In this document: positions 1 through 4,785 of the stretch, in pieces
Numbering within the stretch: position 1 is the stretch's first letter
Layout of the letters: the number at the start of each line of letters is the position of its first letter
From: Candidatus Bathyarchaeota archaeon
Lineage (GTDB): Archaea > Thermoproteota > Bathyarchaeia > Bathyarchaeales > Bathyarchaeaceae
DNA: 7,505 nt
Assembly: GCA_026014605.1 (NCBI GenBank)
Contig: JAOZIC010000002.1
Location: 1,937-9,441, forward strand
Direction of reading: 5' to 3'
Translations under genes and position numbers: made by a program
The notes under the pieces: model-generated
Database searches by the model: none
The model's input: only the letters and a program-made list of their open reading frames with translations
What the model was told of the DNA's origin: nothing

Positions 1-160
1 ACCCATTCAGTTTATTTTCTAACTGTTCGATGGCTTGCAGAAAGCCACCTATTCCAGGTTTTGTTGTTTCAAAAATCACTTGGTTATTCTTCGTAATCAC
101 TAAACTGAGGTTTTCTTCTATTAGTTTTGATTTCGCAAGCTGTATGTCTGCGTTTTCCAA
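1..160 (-). CDS. DUF1893 domain protein, N-terminal part (runs off left edge)
   Basis: The minus strand from 160 to the left edge encodes 53 residues beginning MENADIQLAKSKL if TTG at 160-158 is the start. The pattern 'AKxxLxEENLSLVITKN...VIFETTKPGI...LLxAIEQ' resembles the start of the small archaeal/bacterial DUF1893 family, whose members are usually about 110-120 residues; the rest lies outside the window. The TTG start is chosen because a GGTGAT element (172-167 on the minus strand) sits 9 bases upstream and because family members begin just before this helix. GTG at 169 in the same frame is an alternative but has no spacing for a ribosome site, and a stop codon lies in frame a few codons further up. 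The biochemical role of the family is not known to me. It is divergent from the dodecin gene. Confidence 0.65.
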   Translation of the reverse strand, partial: MENADIQLAKSKLIEENLSLVITKNNQVIFETTKPGIGGFLQAIEQLENKLNG

Positions 161-253
161 AGATGCCACATCACCATAACCGTGAAGACTTCAGAAATAG
201 TTTGCCTCTTTTTGTTTGCAGAAACGGAAACGTTAGATAAGCCATTTGAGCCG

Positions 254-260
254 CTATATT
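254..260 (+). promoter_or_regulatory. TATA-like box of the dodecin gene
   Basis: CTATATT lies about 26 bases upstream of a predicted transcript start near 283, which leaves a leader of about 30 bases containing the strong ribosome site at 303-310. The reverse complement (AATATAG) is also TATA-like, so it could serve the divergent DUF1893 gene too. This is a prediction from spacing and composition only. Confidence 0.35.
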
Positions 261-315
261 CTTCGAAAAATTCAAGTGCCTTTTTGACCACATTATGTTT
301 GGGGAGGTGAGTTTT

Positions 316-519
316 GTGACAGTTGTCAAAGTAATTGAGTTGATAGGTAGTTCACCGACTGGTTGGTCAGAGGCTGCCCAAAATGCTGTAACTGACGCAG
401 CTAAAACAATCAAGAACATCAAAGGCGTTCATGTTAAACGCTGCACTGCTAAAGTGAAAAACAACATGATTGTTGAATACAATGCTAATGTGAAAATTTC
501 GTTCATAGTTGAAAGGTAA
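316..519 (+). CDS. Dodecin family protein with non-canonical flavin site
   Basis: This is a 67-residue dodecin (PF07311), the small beta-alpha-beta-beta protein that assembles into hollow dodecamers and usually stores flavins in the cytoplasm. The family signature is clear: VVKVIELIGSSPTGW, then the amphipathic helix SEAAQNAVTDAAKTI, then two strands ending VEYNANVKISF. The start is GTG 316, because a near-perfect GGAGGTGA (303-310) lies 5 bases ahead; an upstream in-frame ATG at 295 precedes that ribosome site and is unlikely. By my alignment the tryptophan that stacks on the flavin ring (Trp36 in the Halobacterium protein) is Gly37 here, and the partner glutamine (Gln55) is Asn56. The fold assignment is firm, but flavin binding is therefore doubtful; another ligand or a structural role is possible. 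It is a single-gene unit, followed by a hairpin-rich gap. Confidence 0.92.
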   Translation: MTVVKVIELIGSSPTGWSEAAQNAVTDAAKTIKNIKGVHVKRCTAKVKNNMIVEYNANVKISFIVER

Positions 520-544
520 CCACAGCAATGCAAACCACTGTGTT

Positions 545-578
545 AGCATTATCCAGTGTGAACCACATTGGGTATGCT
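545..578. other. Strong 15-bp hairpin with a 3-base loop
   Basis: Bases 545-560 pair with 564-578 as 15 pairs (two of them G-U) with one bulged T at 550 and a three-base AAC loop (561-563). It lies 26 bases after the dodecin stop and 110 bases before the next start. No T-run follows on the plus strand, so it is not a classical terminator. It could be a 3'-end stabiliser or processing signal of the dodecin mRNA, part of the leader of the next gene, or a small RNA. Smaller inverted repeats flank it: CACAG/CTGTG at 521-525 and 538-542, GAGTTT/AAACTC at 581-594, and CAGA/TCTG at 608-618. The pairing is seen directly; the function is unknown. Confidence 0.5.
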
Positions 579-631
579 CAGAGTTTCTAAACTCAACAAA
601 ACTGTAGCAGATATTCTGTGAAGGAACACAC

Positions 632-638
632 ATAAATT
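632..638 (+). promoter_or_regulatory. Possible TATA-like box of the arrestin-like gene
   Basis: ATAAATT lies about 53 bases upstream of the GTG start at 688. Transcription would begin near 660 and include the GGAG at 673-676. The match to an archaeal TATA box is modest and no clear BRE is visible. Confidence 0.25.
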
Positions 639-687
639 GCAAATAAACGATATTGTTCAGGATAAAAACAGCAGGAGACAATAATCC

Positions 688-1254
688 GTGGGCTTCTTCA
701 AAATGTTCAAAAAACCCAAAACTTCTGTCACACTAAAGCTACCCAAAGACACGTTCTCGCTTGGTTCAAACATTGACACAACAATTATAGTGTCCGCCAA
801 AGAAGAATTTGACGCCACCGAAGTACGCGCAGAACTACGGTGCATCGAAAAAGTAAGACGCGAACGCTGGGTATACAACGAAAGGCTCCGACGTAACGTT
901 CGCCACGTGTACTGGGATACAGAAACGCTTCTTTCAGAAGACCTGAAAGCCAGTAACCTAATTCACATTGTACCTGGATTCAAAAAGACATTCCCACTAA
1001 CAGTTCACATACCCGCCAGCGGACGAGAAACATTAGATGGCGTAGACCAGAACGTCACATGGTTTCTAAAAGGCGTAGTCGCAGTGGACGGACGACCCGA
1101 CGCAACCAGCGACACAATCGAACTTCAAATAATCCGAGCCACAGCTGCTGCAGCCAAACCAGAAGTCAGGATGGTTCCCTGTGAATACTGCAAGGCGTTG
1201 ATGCCTGAAACTTCTAGTGCCTGTCCAATTTGTGGAGCGCCCAGACAAAGTTAG
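688..1254 (+). CDS. Arrestin-like beta-sandwich protein with C-terminal zinc ribbon
   Basis: The protein has 188 residues. Residues about 12-150 read as an arrestin-N/Spo0M-like immunoglobulin-type sandwich. It opens with VTLKLPKDTFSLGSNIDTTI, the typical 'ligand-binding extracted by a stretch that sets up the first strands'. It continues with a strand pair carrying many charged residues (about 45-85), and closes with VTWFLKGVVAVDGRPDATS, close to the 'W-x-[VIL]-x-[AV]-x-[VL]-D-x-P-G-x-x-D' strand seen in arrestins and Vps26. The tail holds CxxC (Cys165, Cys168) and CPIC (Cys179, Cys182), a four-cysteine zinc ribbon joined by an alanine-rich linker (151-157). There is no signal peptide or membrane segment, so it is cytosolic. 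The GTG start at 688 has GGAG at 673-676; an in-frame ATG at 703 is an alternative. In the family such domains act as scaffolds, and the partner here is unknown. It stands alone and ends at a T6 run. Confidence 0.75.
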   Translation: MGFFKMFKKPKTSVTLKLPKDTFSLGSNIDTTIIVSAKEEFDATEVRAELRCIEKVRRERWVYNERLRRNVRHVYWDTETLLSEDLKASNLIHIVPGFKKTFPLTVHIPASGRETLDGVDQNVTWFLKGVVAVDGRPDATSDTIELQIIRATAAAAKPEVRMVPCEYCKALMPETSSACPICGAPRQS

Positions 1255-1260
1255 CCTACG

Positions 1261-1266
1261 TTTTTT
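1261..1266 (+). terminator. T-run terminator after the arrestin-like gene
   Basis: Six consecutive T bases start 7 bases after the stop codon. Archaeal RNA polymerase can terminate on such U-runs without a hairpin, and none is seen here. The next promoter follows within 20 bases, which supports separate transcription. Confidence 0.45.
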
Positions 1267-1272
1267 GTGTGG

Positions 1273-1289
1273 CGAAATCATTATATTAA
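1273..1289 (+). promoter_or_regulatory. BRE/TATA promoter of the cupin gene
   Basis: CGAAA (1273-1277) followed by TTATATTAA (1281-1289) is a good archaeal BRE plus TATA arrangement. A start of transcription about 25 bases downstream (near 1311) would leave only a few bases before ATG 1319, so the mRNA is probably leaderless; no Shine-Dalgarno sequence is visible. Confidence 0.5.
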
Positions 1290-1318
1290 TAGAACATGTT
1301 TTGAAGCTTTGATGAAAT

Positions 1319-1579
1319 ATGAAGCCAAATGTCCGAAAACCCACCAAACAAGAATCTGAAGACGCAGAATCTTGGCCAATCTGGGAAAAAGAAGAATCAG
1401 AGTTCCCATGGGAATACGATGACCAAGAAACCTGCCTAATTTTGGAAGGAAAAGCGGTTGTAAAAACTCCTGAAGAAACAATTGAATTTGGCGCGGGCGA
1501 CTATGTTGTATTTCCTGAAGGCCTAACGTGCACTTGGGAAATAAAGAAGAAAATCAAAAAGCACTACAAGTTTGGTTAA
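1319..1579 (+). CDS. Small cupin protein (DUF861/Cupin_3 type)
   Basis: The protein has 86 residues and forms a single conserved beta barrel. The first cupin motif is reduced to EETCLILEGKAVVKT-like strands (about 37-50), and the second reads FGAGDYVVFPEGLTCTWEI (58-75), ending in KKHYKF. This 'GDxVxFPxGxxxTWxV...RKxYxF' form is diagnostic of the Cupin_3/EutQ-like group, which lacks the usual metal-binding histidine of motif 2; none of His/Glu in the classical metal positions is evident. A small-molecule binding or structural role is therefore more likely than dioxygenase chemistry. Residues 1-25 are a charged lead-in (many Lys/Glu). ATG 1319 fits the predicted leaderless start. It is convergent with the winged-helix gene, 27 bases away. 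The substrate is unknown. Confidence 0.85.
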   Translation: MKPNVRKPTKQESEDAESWPIWEKEESEFPWEYDDQETCLILEGKAVVKTPEETIEFGAGDYVVFPEGLTCTWEIKKKIKKHYKFG

Positions 1580-1581
1580 AA

Positions 1582-1604
1582 CCAAAACTTCAAAACTGTT
1601 TTGG
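1582..1604. terminator. Inverted repeat between convergent genes
   Basis: CCAAAAC (1582-1588) and GTTTTGG (1598-1604) form a perfect 7-bp stem with a 9-base loop. It starts 3 bases after the cupin stop and ends 3 bases before the stop of the opposing gene. Its position suits a bidirectional 3'-end structure, but the stem is AT-rich and no long T-run follows. Confidence 0.35.
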
Positions 1605-1606
1605 GT

Positions 1607-1909
1607 CTAGCTGGTTCGCCGTAGCCTTTTACCGCTTACGCGAAGCAGGGCTCTCACTATTTTTCCGTTTTTTAGGAGTCTATGAAAGAACTCTCCACTT
1701 TCGGTTTTGCGATAAAACCGGCGGTTGGGTTCTTGGATTTCTTCGACAAACTTTTCTTTTATCAAAAAATCGGTTATCCAATGCCGAAACTGGGACTCGT
1801 TTCCAAGGATTTTAATCAAATCCCATTTTGAGGCTCTGCCTTCTTTTTCTTCTATGCAGTCAAGTATCTGTAACGCAATTTTGTTTGGCGACCTCCTAGG
1901 AAACGACAT
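1607..1909 (-). CDS. Winged-helix DNA-binding protein
   Basis: This 100-residue protein fits an archaeal single-domain winged helix (HTH_45-like). Helix 1 is KIALQILDCIEEKEGRAS (10-27). A helix-turn-helix follows, with SKWDLIKILGN (27-37) and recognition helix ESQFRHWITDFLIKEKFV (38-55). The wing then has the phrase EPNRRFYRKTESGEFFHRLL (60-79), the familiar '..Y.LTe.G..fl..l' ending of these regulators. The C-terminus is very basic (GKRLRRTS). It probably acts as a cytosolic DNA-binding regulator; the target is unknown. Start ATG 1909 has GGAG 9 bases upstream, and that ribosome site overlaps the stop codon of the preceding membrane-protein gene. The two are therefore very likely one operon with coupled translation. 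A second AGGAGGT occurs inside the first codons (1892-1898 region) but has no start after it. Confidence 0.8.
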   Translation of the reverse strand: MSFPRRSPNKIALQILDCIEEKEGRASKWDLIKILGNESQFRHWITDFLIKEKFVEEIQEPNRRFYRKTESGEFFHRLLKNGKIVRALLRVSGKRLRRTS

Positions 1910-1921
1910 CCAATTGTTCTC

Positions 1922-2254
1922 CTAGGCGTTTTTGAGCTCTGACTGAACCTTAAACAGCCTTGAATATTTGCTTCTAAGCCGGACATAATTTAGTATCTGC
2001 ACGGCTCCGCTGAACATCAAAATGCCTCCAATTATTAATGGGATGTAGAAGCGTTCTTGAATAACGTCAATGTTGTAGACTATTTCTTGGACCCCAAAAA
2101 GGATAGTGATTAATCCAAAGAATATGTACGTTTTCACGCTCCAGTAAAGGTCTTTTACTAGGTCAGAAGCGTCGGTAATCAAATTTTCAAATATCGAGTT
2201 CAGAACAGAAATCTTTTCATCCTTACTTTCTGGTGGTTGGTCGGATTTTTCCAT
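1922..2254 (-). CDS. Small two-helix membrane protein, operon partner of the winged-helix gene
   Basis: I do not recognise a family. From ATG 2254 it is 110 residues: a polar N-terminus (MEKSDQPPESKDEK), an amphipathic stretch (15-38), TM1 about 41-60 (TYIFFGLITILFGVQEIVY), a short loop containing NIDVIQER (61-68), TM2 about 70-91 (YIPLIIGGILMFSGAVQIL), and a basic C-terminal helix (RLRSKYSRLFK). Positive charges after TM2 and the short loop suggest both ends are cytoplasmic. The frame is open to 2344, but 2254 is preferred: a purine-rich AGGGA lies about 7 bases upstream and a TATA-like box lies about 40 bases upstream. An operon with a winged-helix protein suggests a membrane anchor or signal partner for the regulator, but that is inference. 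Confidence 0.7.
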   Translation of the reverse strand: MEKSDQPPESKDEKISVLNSIFENLITDASDLVKDLYWSVKTYIFFGLITILFGVQEIVYNIDVIQERFYIPLIIGGILMFSGAVQILNYVRLRSKYSRLFKVQSELKNA

Positions 2255-2286
2255 TTTGATTCCCTGACTATTCAGTTGATTGCCAG

Positions 2287-2295
2287 AATTTAAAA
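2287..2295 (-). promoter_or_regulatory. TATA-like box of the membrane-protein/winged-helix operon
   Basis: On the minus strand this reads TTTTAAATT, about 37 bases upstream of ATG 2254, giving a predicted start near 2265 and a leader of about 12 bases that includes the AGGGA ribosome site. It also argues against the longer reading from 2344, which would begin upstream of the promoter. Confidence 0.45.
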
Positions 2296-2346
2296 CCGTT
2301 ATTCTAGAAGTAATTGGGCCATTACTTCCACAAAACCTAGACAAAG

Positions 2347-2374
2347 TAACAAATGTTTTATGACTAATCTGTTA
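2347..2374. promoter_or_regulatory. nikR promoter region with possible self-operator
   Basis: GTTTTATGA (2355-2363) is a TATA-like box about 26 bases upstream of a predicted start near 2381-2384. TAACA (2347-2351) and TGTTA (2370-2374) form an inverted repeat with 18 bases between arms and centre spacing of 23. This is close to the roughly 22-base centre spacing of known NikR operators, although the half-site sequence differs from GTATGA. Five-base arms are weak, so the operator is tentative. Confidence 0.25.
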
Positions 2375-2397
2375 ATTGTATGTTGGGACTGGAAACT

Positions 2398-2805
2398 ATG
2401 ACTAAAATTGTTCGAGTTGGTGTTACTTTTCCTCCTGAACTGTTACAGGACTTGGATGAACTAATTGGCGAAATGGGATACGAAAGCCGCTCCAAGGCAA
2501 TTCAAGACGCGGTAACCTCGTTTGTTACTGAACAACGGTTACTTCACAAACAGAAGGGAAAACGTGCAGGCGTACTGGTAATGGTATATGACCACGACGT
2601 CCGAGGCCTAGAAGACGAACTCATCGAAGCCCAACACCACCACCGCGATGTGATTAATTCTGTTCTTCACGTTCACTTGAGTGACAAAGAATGTCTAGAA
2701 GCCGTTGCTGTTAAAGGCGACGCAGAAGACATCAAACATCTTGCTCAGGAGTTAGCCACAAGAAAAGGAGTAAAACAGCTCCGCTCAACCATAGTAAGCA
2801 CCTAA
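2398..2805 (+). CDS. nikR: Nickel-responsive regulator NikR
   Basis: NikR is a tetrameric transcription regulator that senses Ni(II) and usually represses nickel uptake genes. From ATG 2398 it is 135 residues, the family's normal size. Residues 1-46 form a ribbon-helix-helix DNA-binding domain (VRVGVTFPPELLQDLDELI...YESRSKAIQDAV). Residues about 55-135 form the ACT-like metal domain. The nickel ligands of E. coli NikR (His76, His87, His89, Cys95) correspond exactly in spacing to His80 (in QHHHRD), His91 and His93 (in LHVH), and Cys99 (in DKECLE). The frame is open from ATG 2380, but 2398 is chosen because the protein then begins at the usual RHH start and lies downstream of the predicted transcript start. 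No nickel transporter or nickel enzyme is in the window, so its target is outside or it acts on itself. It is divergent from the membrane-protein operon and ends at a terminator. Confidence 0.95.
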   Translation: MTKIVRVGVTFPPELLQDLDELIGEMGYESRSKAIQDAVTSFVTEQRLLHKQKGKRAGVLVMVYDHDVRGLEDELIEAQHHHRDVINSVLHVHLSDKECLEAVAVKGDAEDIKHLAQELATRKGVKQLRSTIVST

Positions 2806-2807
2806 AC

Positions 2808-2826
2808 GTGGCGTATCCACTTTTTT
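2808..2826 (+). terminator. Intrinsic-like terminator of nikR
   Basis: GTGG (2808-2811) and CCAC (2817-2820) form a short stem with a five-base loop, followed directly by six T bases (2821-2826). It lies 3 bases after the nikR stop. It separates nikR from the downstream hydrolase gene on the same strand. Confidence 0.6.
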
Positions 2827-2853
2827 GAGTTGTTTATTTTCTAAACACAACTC
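2827..2853. repeat. 7-bp inverted repeat upstream of the hydrolase gene
   Basis: GAGTTGT (2827-2833) and ACAACTC (2847-2853) are perfect complements, with 13 bases between them. The centre-to-centre distance of 20 bases (about two helical turns) suits a dimeric DNA-binding protein. It sits directly after the nikR terminator and 62 bases before the hydrolase start. Operator or second 3'-end hairpin cannot be told apart by eye. Confidence 0.4.
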
Positions 2854-2914
2854 TCATTAGTTATCACACCAAAACTTGCTATACGTAACTCAATCTACCG
2901 TTAGGTGACAAACA

Positions 2915-3772
2915 ATGGGTGTCAAAAACGTCCAGATAACAGTTCTAATTGAAAACACCAAAAACAAAACAAAACCCAAACTAAAAGCAAAACATGGACT
3001 ATCTTTTCTGATAACCGCCACAATTGACGACAAAACAGCAACAATATTAATGGACACAGGTCCTTCACCAGACGCTCTATTGCACAATGCAGACGTGTTG
3101 GGTGCACAACTGCAAAACGTGGATGCTGTTGTTCTTAGTCACGGTCACTACGACCACACGGGCGGTTTGTTGGCGGCTCTAGAACGAATAGAAAAAATTG
3201 TTCCAGTTGTTGCACATCCCAAAAGTTTCGAAACAAAACTTTCAATGATGCCACATCTACGGTTCATTGGAGCACCATTCAAGACCCGTGACATAGAAAA
3301 AGCGGGCGGTGCACCAGTTCTGGTAAAAGACGCATTGCTTATCGCCGAATCAATAACAACCACGGGGGAAGTTCCAAGAATTACCTCTTTTGAAAAGGTT
3401 GAAGGATTTAGCCTCGTTGAAAACGAAAGCTTACAAAACGATGACATGGTCGACGACCAATCTCTTGTAATAAATGTTGAAAACAAAGGGCTGGTTATCA
3501 TCGCGGGATGCGCGCATTCGGGAATAATTAACACAATAAAACATGCTCAGAAACTAACAAAAACCGACAAAATATACGCGGTTTTGGGCGGTTTTCATCT
3601 CATAAGTGGAAACGACAAAAAGATTCAATCAACTGTTGAGGAACTAAAACAATTTGACCCAAAACTTGTTGCTCCGTGCCACTGCACAGGAAAAAAAGCA
3701 ACAAAAAAGATTGCTGAAGCGTTTGGAAAGCGCTGCCGTGTTCTTTGTACTGGAGATATAGTTGAGTTATAG
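2915..3772 (+). CDS. Metallo-beta-lactamase fold hydrolase (COG1237 type)
   Basis: The protein has 285 residues, full length for the COG1237 group. This group includes the Methanocaldococcus MJ0301-like enzyme named 7,8-dihydropterin-6-methyl-4-(beta-D-ribofuranosyl)aminobenzene-5'-phosphate synthase, linked to the methanopterin pathway. The metal motifs are intact: MDTGPSP (Asp47), SHGHYDHTGG (His76, His78, Asp80, His81), GCAHSGI (His201) and GGFHLI (His228), with a PCHCTG motif (Cys255, His256) typical of this subgroup. These residues predict a binuclear metal site. There is no signal peptide, so it is cytosolic. The start is ATG 2915 with AGGTGA at 2903-2908, 6 bases ahead. The exact substrate is uncertain, since many members are annotated only as MBL-fold hydrolases and the methanopterin assignment is by family resemblance. 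It converges on the Mrp gene with just 12 bases between the stop codons. Confidence 0.88.
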   Translation: MGVKNVQITVLIENTKNKTKPKLKAKHGLSFLITATIDDKTATILMDTGPSPDALLHNADVLGAQLQNVDAVVLSHGHYDHTGGLLAALERIEKIVPVVAHPKSFETKLSMMPHLRFIGAPFKTRDIEKAGGAPVLVKDALLIAESITTTGEVPRITSFEKVEGFSLVENESLQNDDMVDDQSLVINVENKGLVIIAGCAHSGIINTIKHAQKLTKTDKIYAVLGGFHLISGNDKKIQSTVEELKQFDPKLVAPCHCTGKKATKKIAEAFGKRCRVLCTGDIVEL

Positions 3773-3784
3773 TTTGGTTCTTTG

Positions 3785-4630
3785 TTACTTTTCTTTTTCT
3801 TGAAGAAACGCCTTGATTTTTTCTACAATTTCTTGGAACGCTTTTGTTGCAGGCGAATCGGGGTATTGCAGTATGAAAGGATTGCCCGCGTCTGAAGCTT
3901 CACAAACTCGGGGGTCTAAGGGTATTCTTCCCAAAAATGGAACATTAAATGCATTTGCAACTTTTTCGCCGCCACCGGTTTTGAAAATGTGGGTTTTTGT
4001 TCCACATTCTGGGCAGACAAAGCCACTCATGTTCTCAACGATCCCAATCACTGGGACATTGAGTTGTCTAGAGAATGTGATTGCTTTTTCAACTACGTTC
4101 TGGGAGACTTCTGATGGAATGGTGACTATAACTACTCCGTCCATTTCTGGGAGAAGTTTAAGGACACTTAATGGTTCGTCTCCTGTTCCTGGCGGCAAGT
4201 CTATGAACAAGAAATCCAGCTCGCCCCAAAGAATATCCGATAAGAACTGTTGAATTGCCCGCATCTTTAGTGGTCCCCGCCAAACTACAGGAACTTCGTT
4301 GCCTTCAAGCAAAAACTGCATAGAAACAACTTTAACGCCAAGCGGACCTATAGCAGGAAGCGCACCCACAGGTCCGACCTTGAGTTTTTGTCCTTCCATT
4401 CCAAGCATTTTTGGAACACATGGTCCATGCAGGTCCGCGTCTAGAAGTCCCACTTTGTTTTCGTGACCTTTATTCGCAAAAGATATTGCTAAATTAACGG
4501 CAGTAAGAGTTTTTCCAACTCCGCCTTTGCCACTTATAACTGCGATTTTATGTTTTATTTTATCCATCCTTTTTCTGAGAATGGTATCTTCTTTAAATGC
4601 TGGTGGTTTAGTTTCATTTGTTGTTTGCAT
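3785..4630 (-). CDS. Mrp/NBP35 family Fe-S carrier ATPase
   Basis: The protein has 281 residues and is a P-loop ATPase of the Mrp/NBP35/ApbC family, which binds and transfers iron-sulfur clusters to target proteins in the cytosol. The deviant Walker A is SGKGGVGKT (33-41), followed by the switch LLDADLHGPCVPKMLG (62-77). The Mrp hallmark MQFLLEG...VWRGPLK is at 104-122. Walker B FIDLPPGTGD is at 142-151, and ENMSGFVCPECG (199-210) carries the cluster CxxC (Cys206, Cys209). No N-terminal DUF59 domain and no four-cysteine N-terminal ferredoxin motif is present, so it is the short archaeal form. Start ATG 4630 has GAGGCGAT about 4 bases upstream, a near match to the archaeal ribosome site. It is divergent from a radical SAM activase, a plausible client. 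The C-terminus (KIKAFLQEKEK) is charged. Confidence 0.93.
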   Translation of the reverse strand: MQTTNETKPPAFKEDTILRKRMDKIKHKIAVISGKGGVGKTLTAVNLAISFANKGHENKVGLLDADLHGPCVPKMLGMEGQKLKVGPVGALPAIGPLGVKVVSMQFLLEGNEVPVVWRGPLKMRAIQQFLSDILWGELDFLFIDLPPGTGDEPLSVLKLLPEMDGVVIVTIPSEVSQNVVEKAITFSRQLNVPVIGIVENMSGFVCPECGTKTHIFKTGGGEKVANAFNVPFLGRIPLDPRVCEASDAGNPFILQYPDSPATKAFQEIVEKIKAFLQEKEK

Positions 4631-4682
4631 TAAATCGCCTCAAAACACGGTCTGTTTGATATTTCTGGTTGTGTTATCGCAG

Positions 4683-4690
4683 TTAATTAA
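4683..4690 (-). promoter_or_regulatory. Possible TATA region of the Mrp gene
   Basis: TTAATTAA lies about 55 bases upstream of the Mrp ATG, with the palindrome AAGAATTCTT (4689-4698) and a T9 run adjoining. As a TATA box it would give a leader of about 30 bases. It is the only strong AT-rich candidate in the spacer on this strand, but low complexity makes this uncertain. Confidence 0.3.
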
Positions 4691-4754
4691 GAATTCTTTT
4701 TTTTGTTTCGGTTCAGACCCAATTTTTGATGCTAAAAGAACTTAAGGCGCTTAA

Positions 4755-4779
4755 CATATTTACCACCTTAGAAAGTGGT
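4755..4779 (+). promoter_or_regulatory. TATA-like box and inverted repeat ahead of the radical SAM gene
   Basis: CATATTTA (4755-4762) lies about 28 bases before ATG 4786, so transcription from it would be nearly leaderless. ACCAC (4762-4766) and GTGGT (4775-4779) form an inverted repeat just downstream, between TATA box and start, a common position for a repressor site. Both sites fall inside the frame if the upstream ATG 4729 is used instead. Confidence 0.3.
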
Positions 4780-4785
4780 TACAAA

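Noticed and set aside
295..315. ATG 295 as the dodecin start
   Set aside because: It precedes the strong GGAGGTGA site, which is correctly spaced for GTG 316; the extra seven residues are not part of the dodecin fold.
171..422. Minus-strand open frame of 83 codons
   Set aside because: Antisense to the dodecin gene, which is conserved; no ribosome site and an implausible protein.
1922..2344. Longer membrane-protein start at 2344 (140 residues)
   Set aside because: The extra 30 residues lie upstream of the predicted TATA box, have low-complexity polar content and lack a ribosome site, whereas ATG 2254 has one.
3813..4253. Plus-strand open frame of 146 codons
   Set aside because: Entirely antisense to the highly conserved Mrp ATPase motifs.
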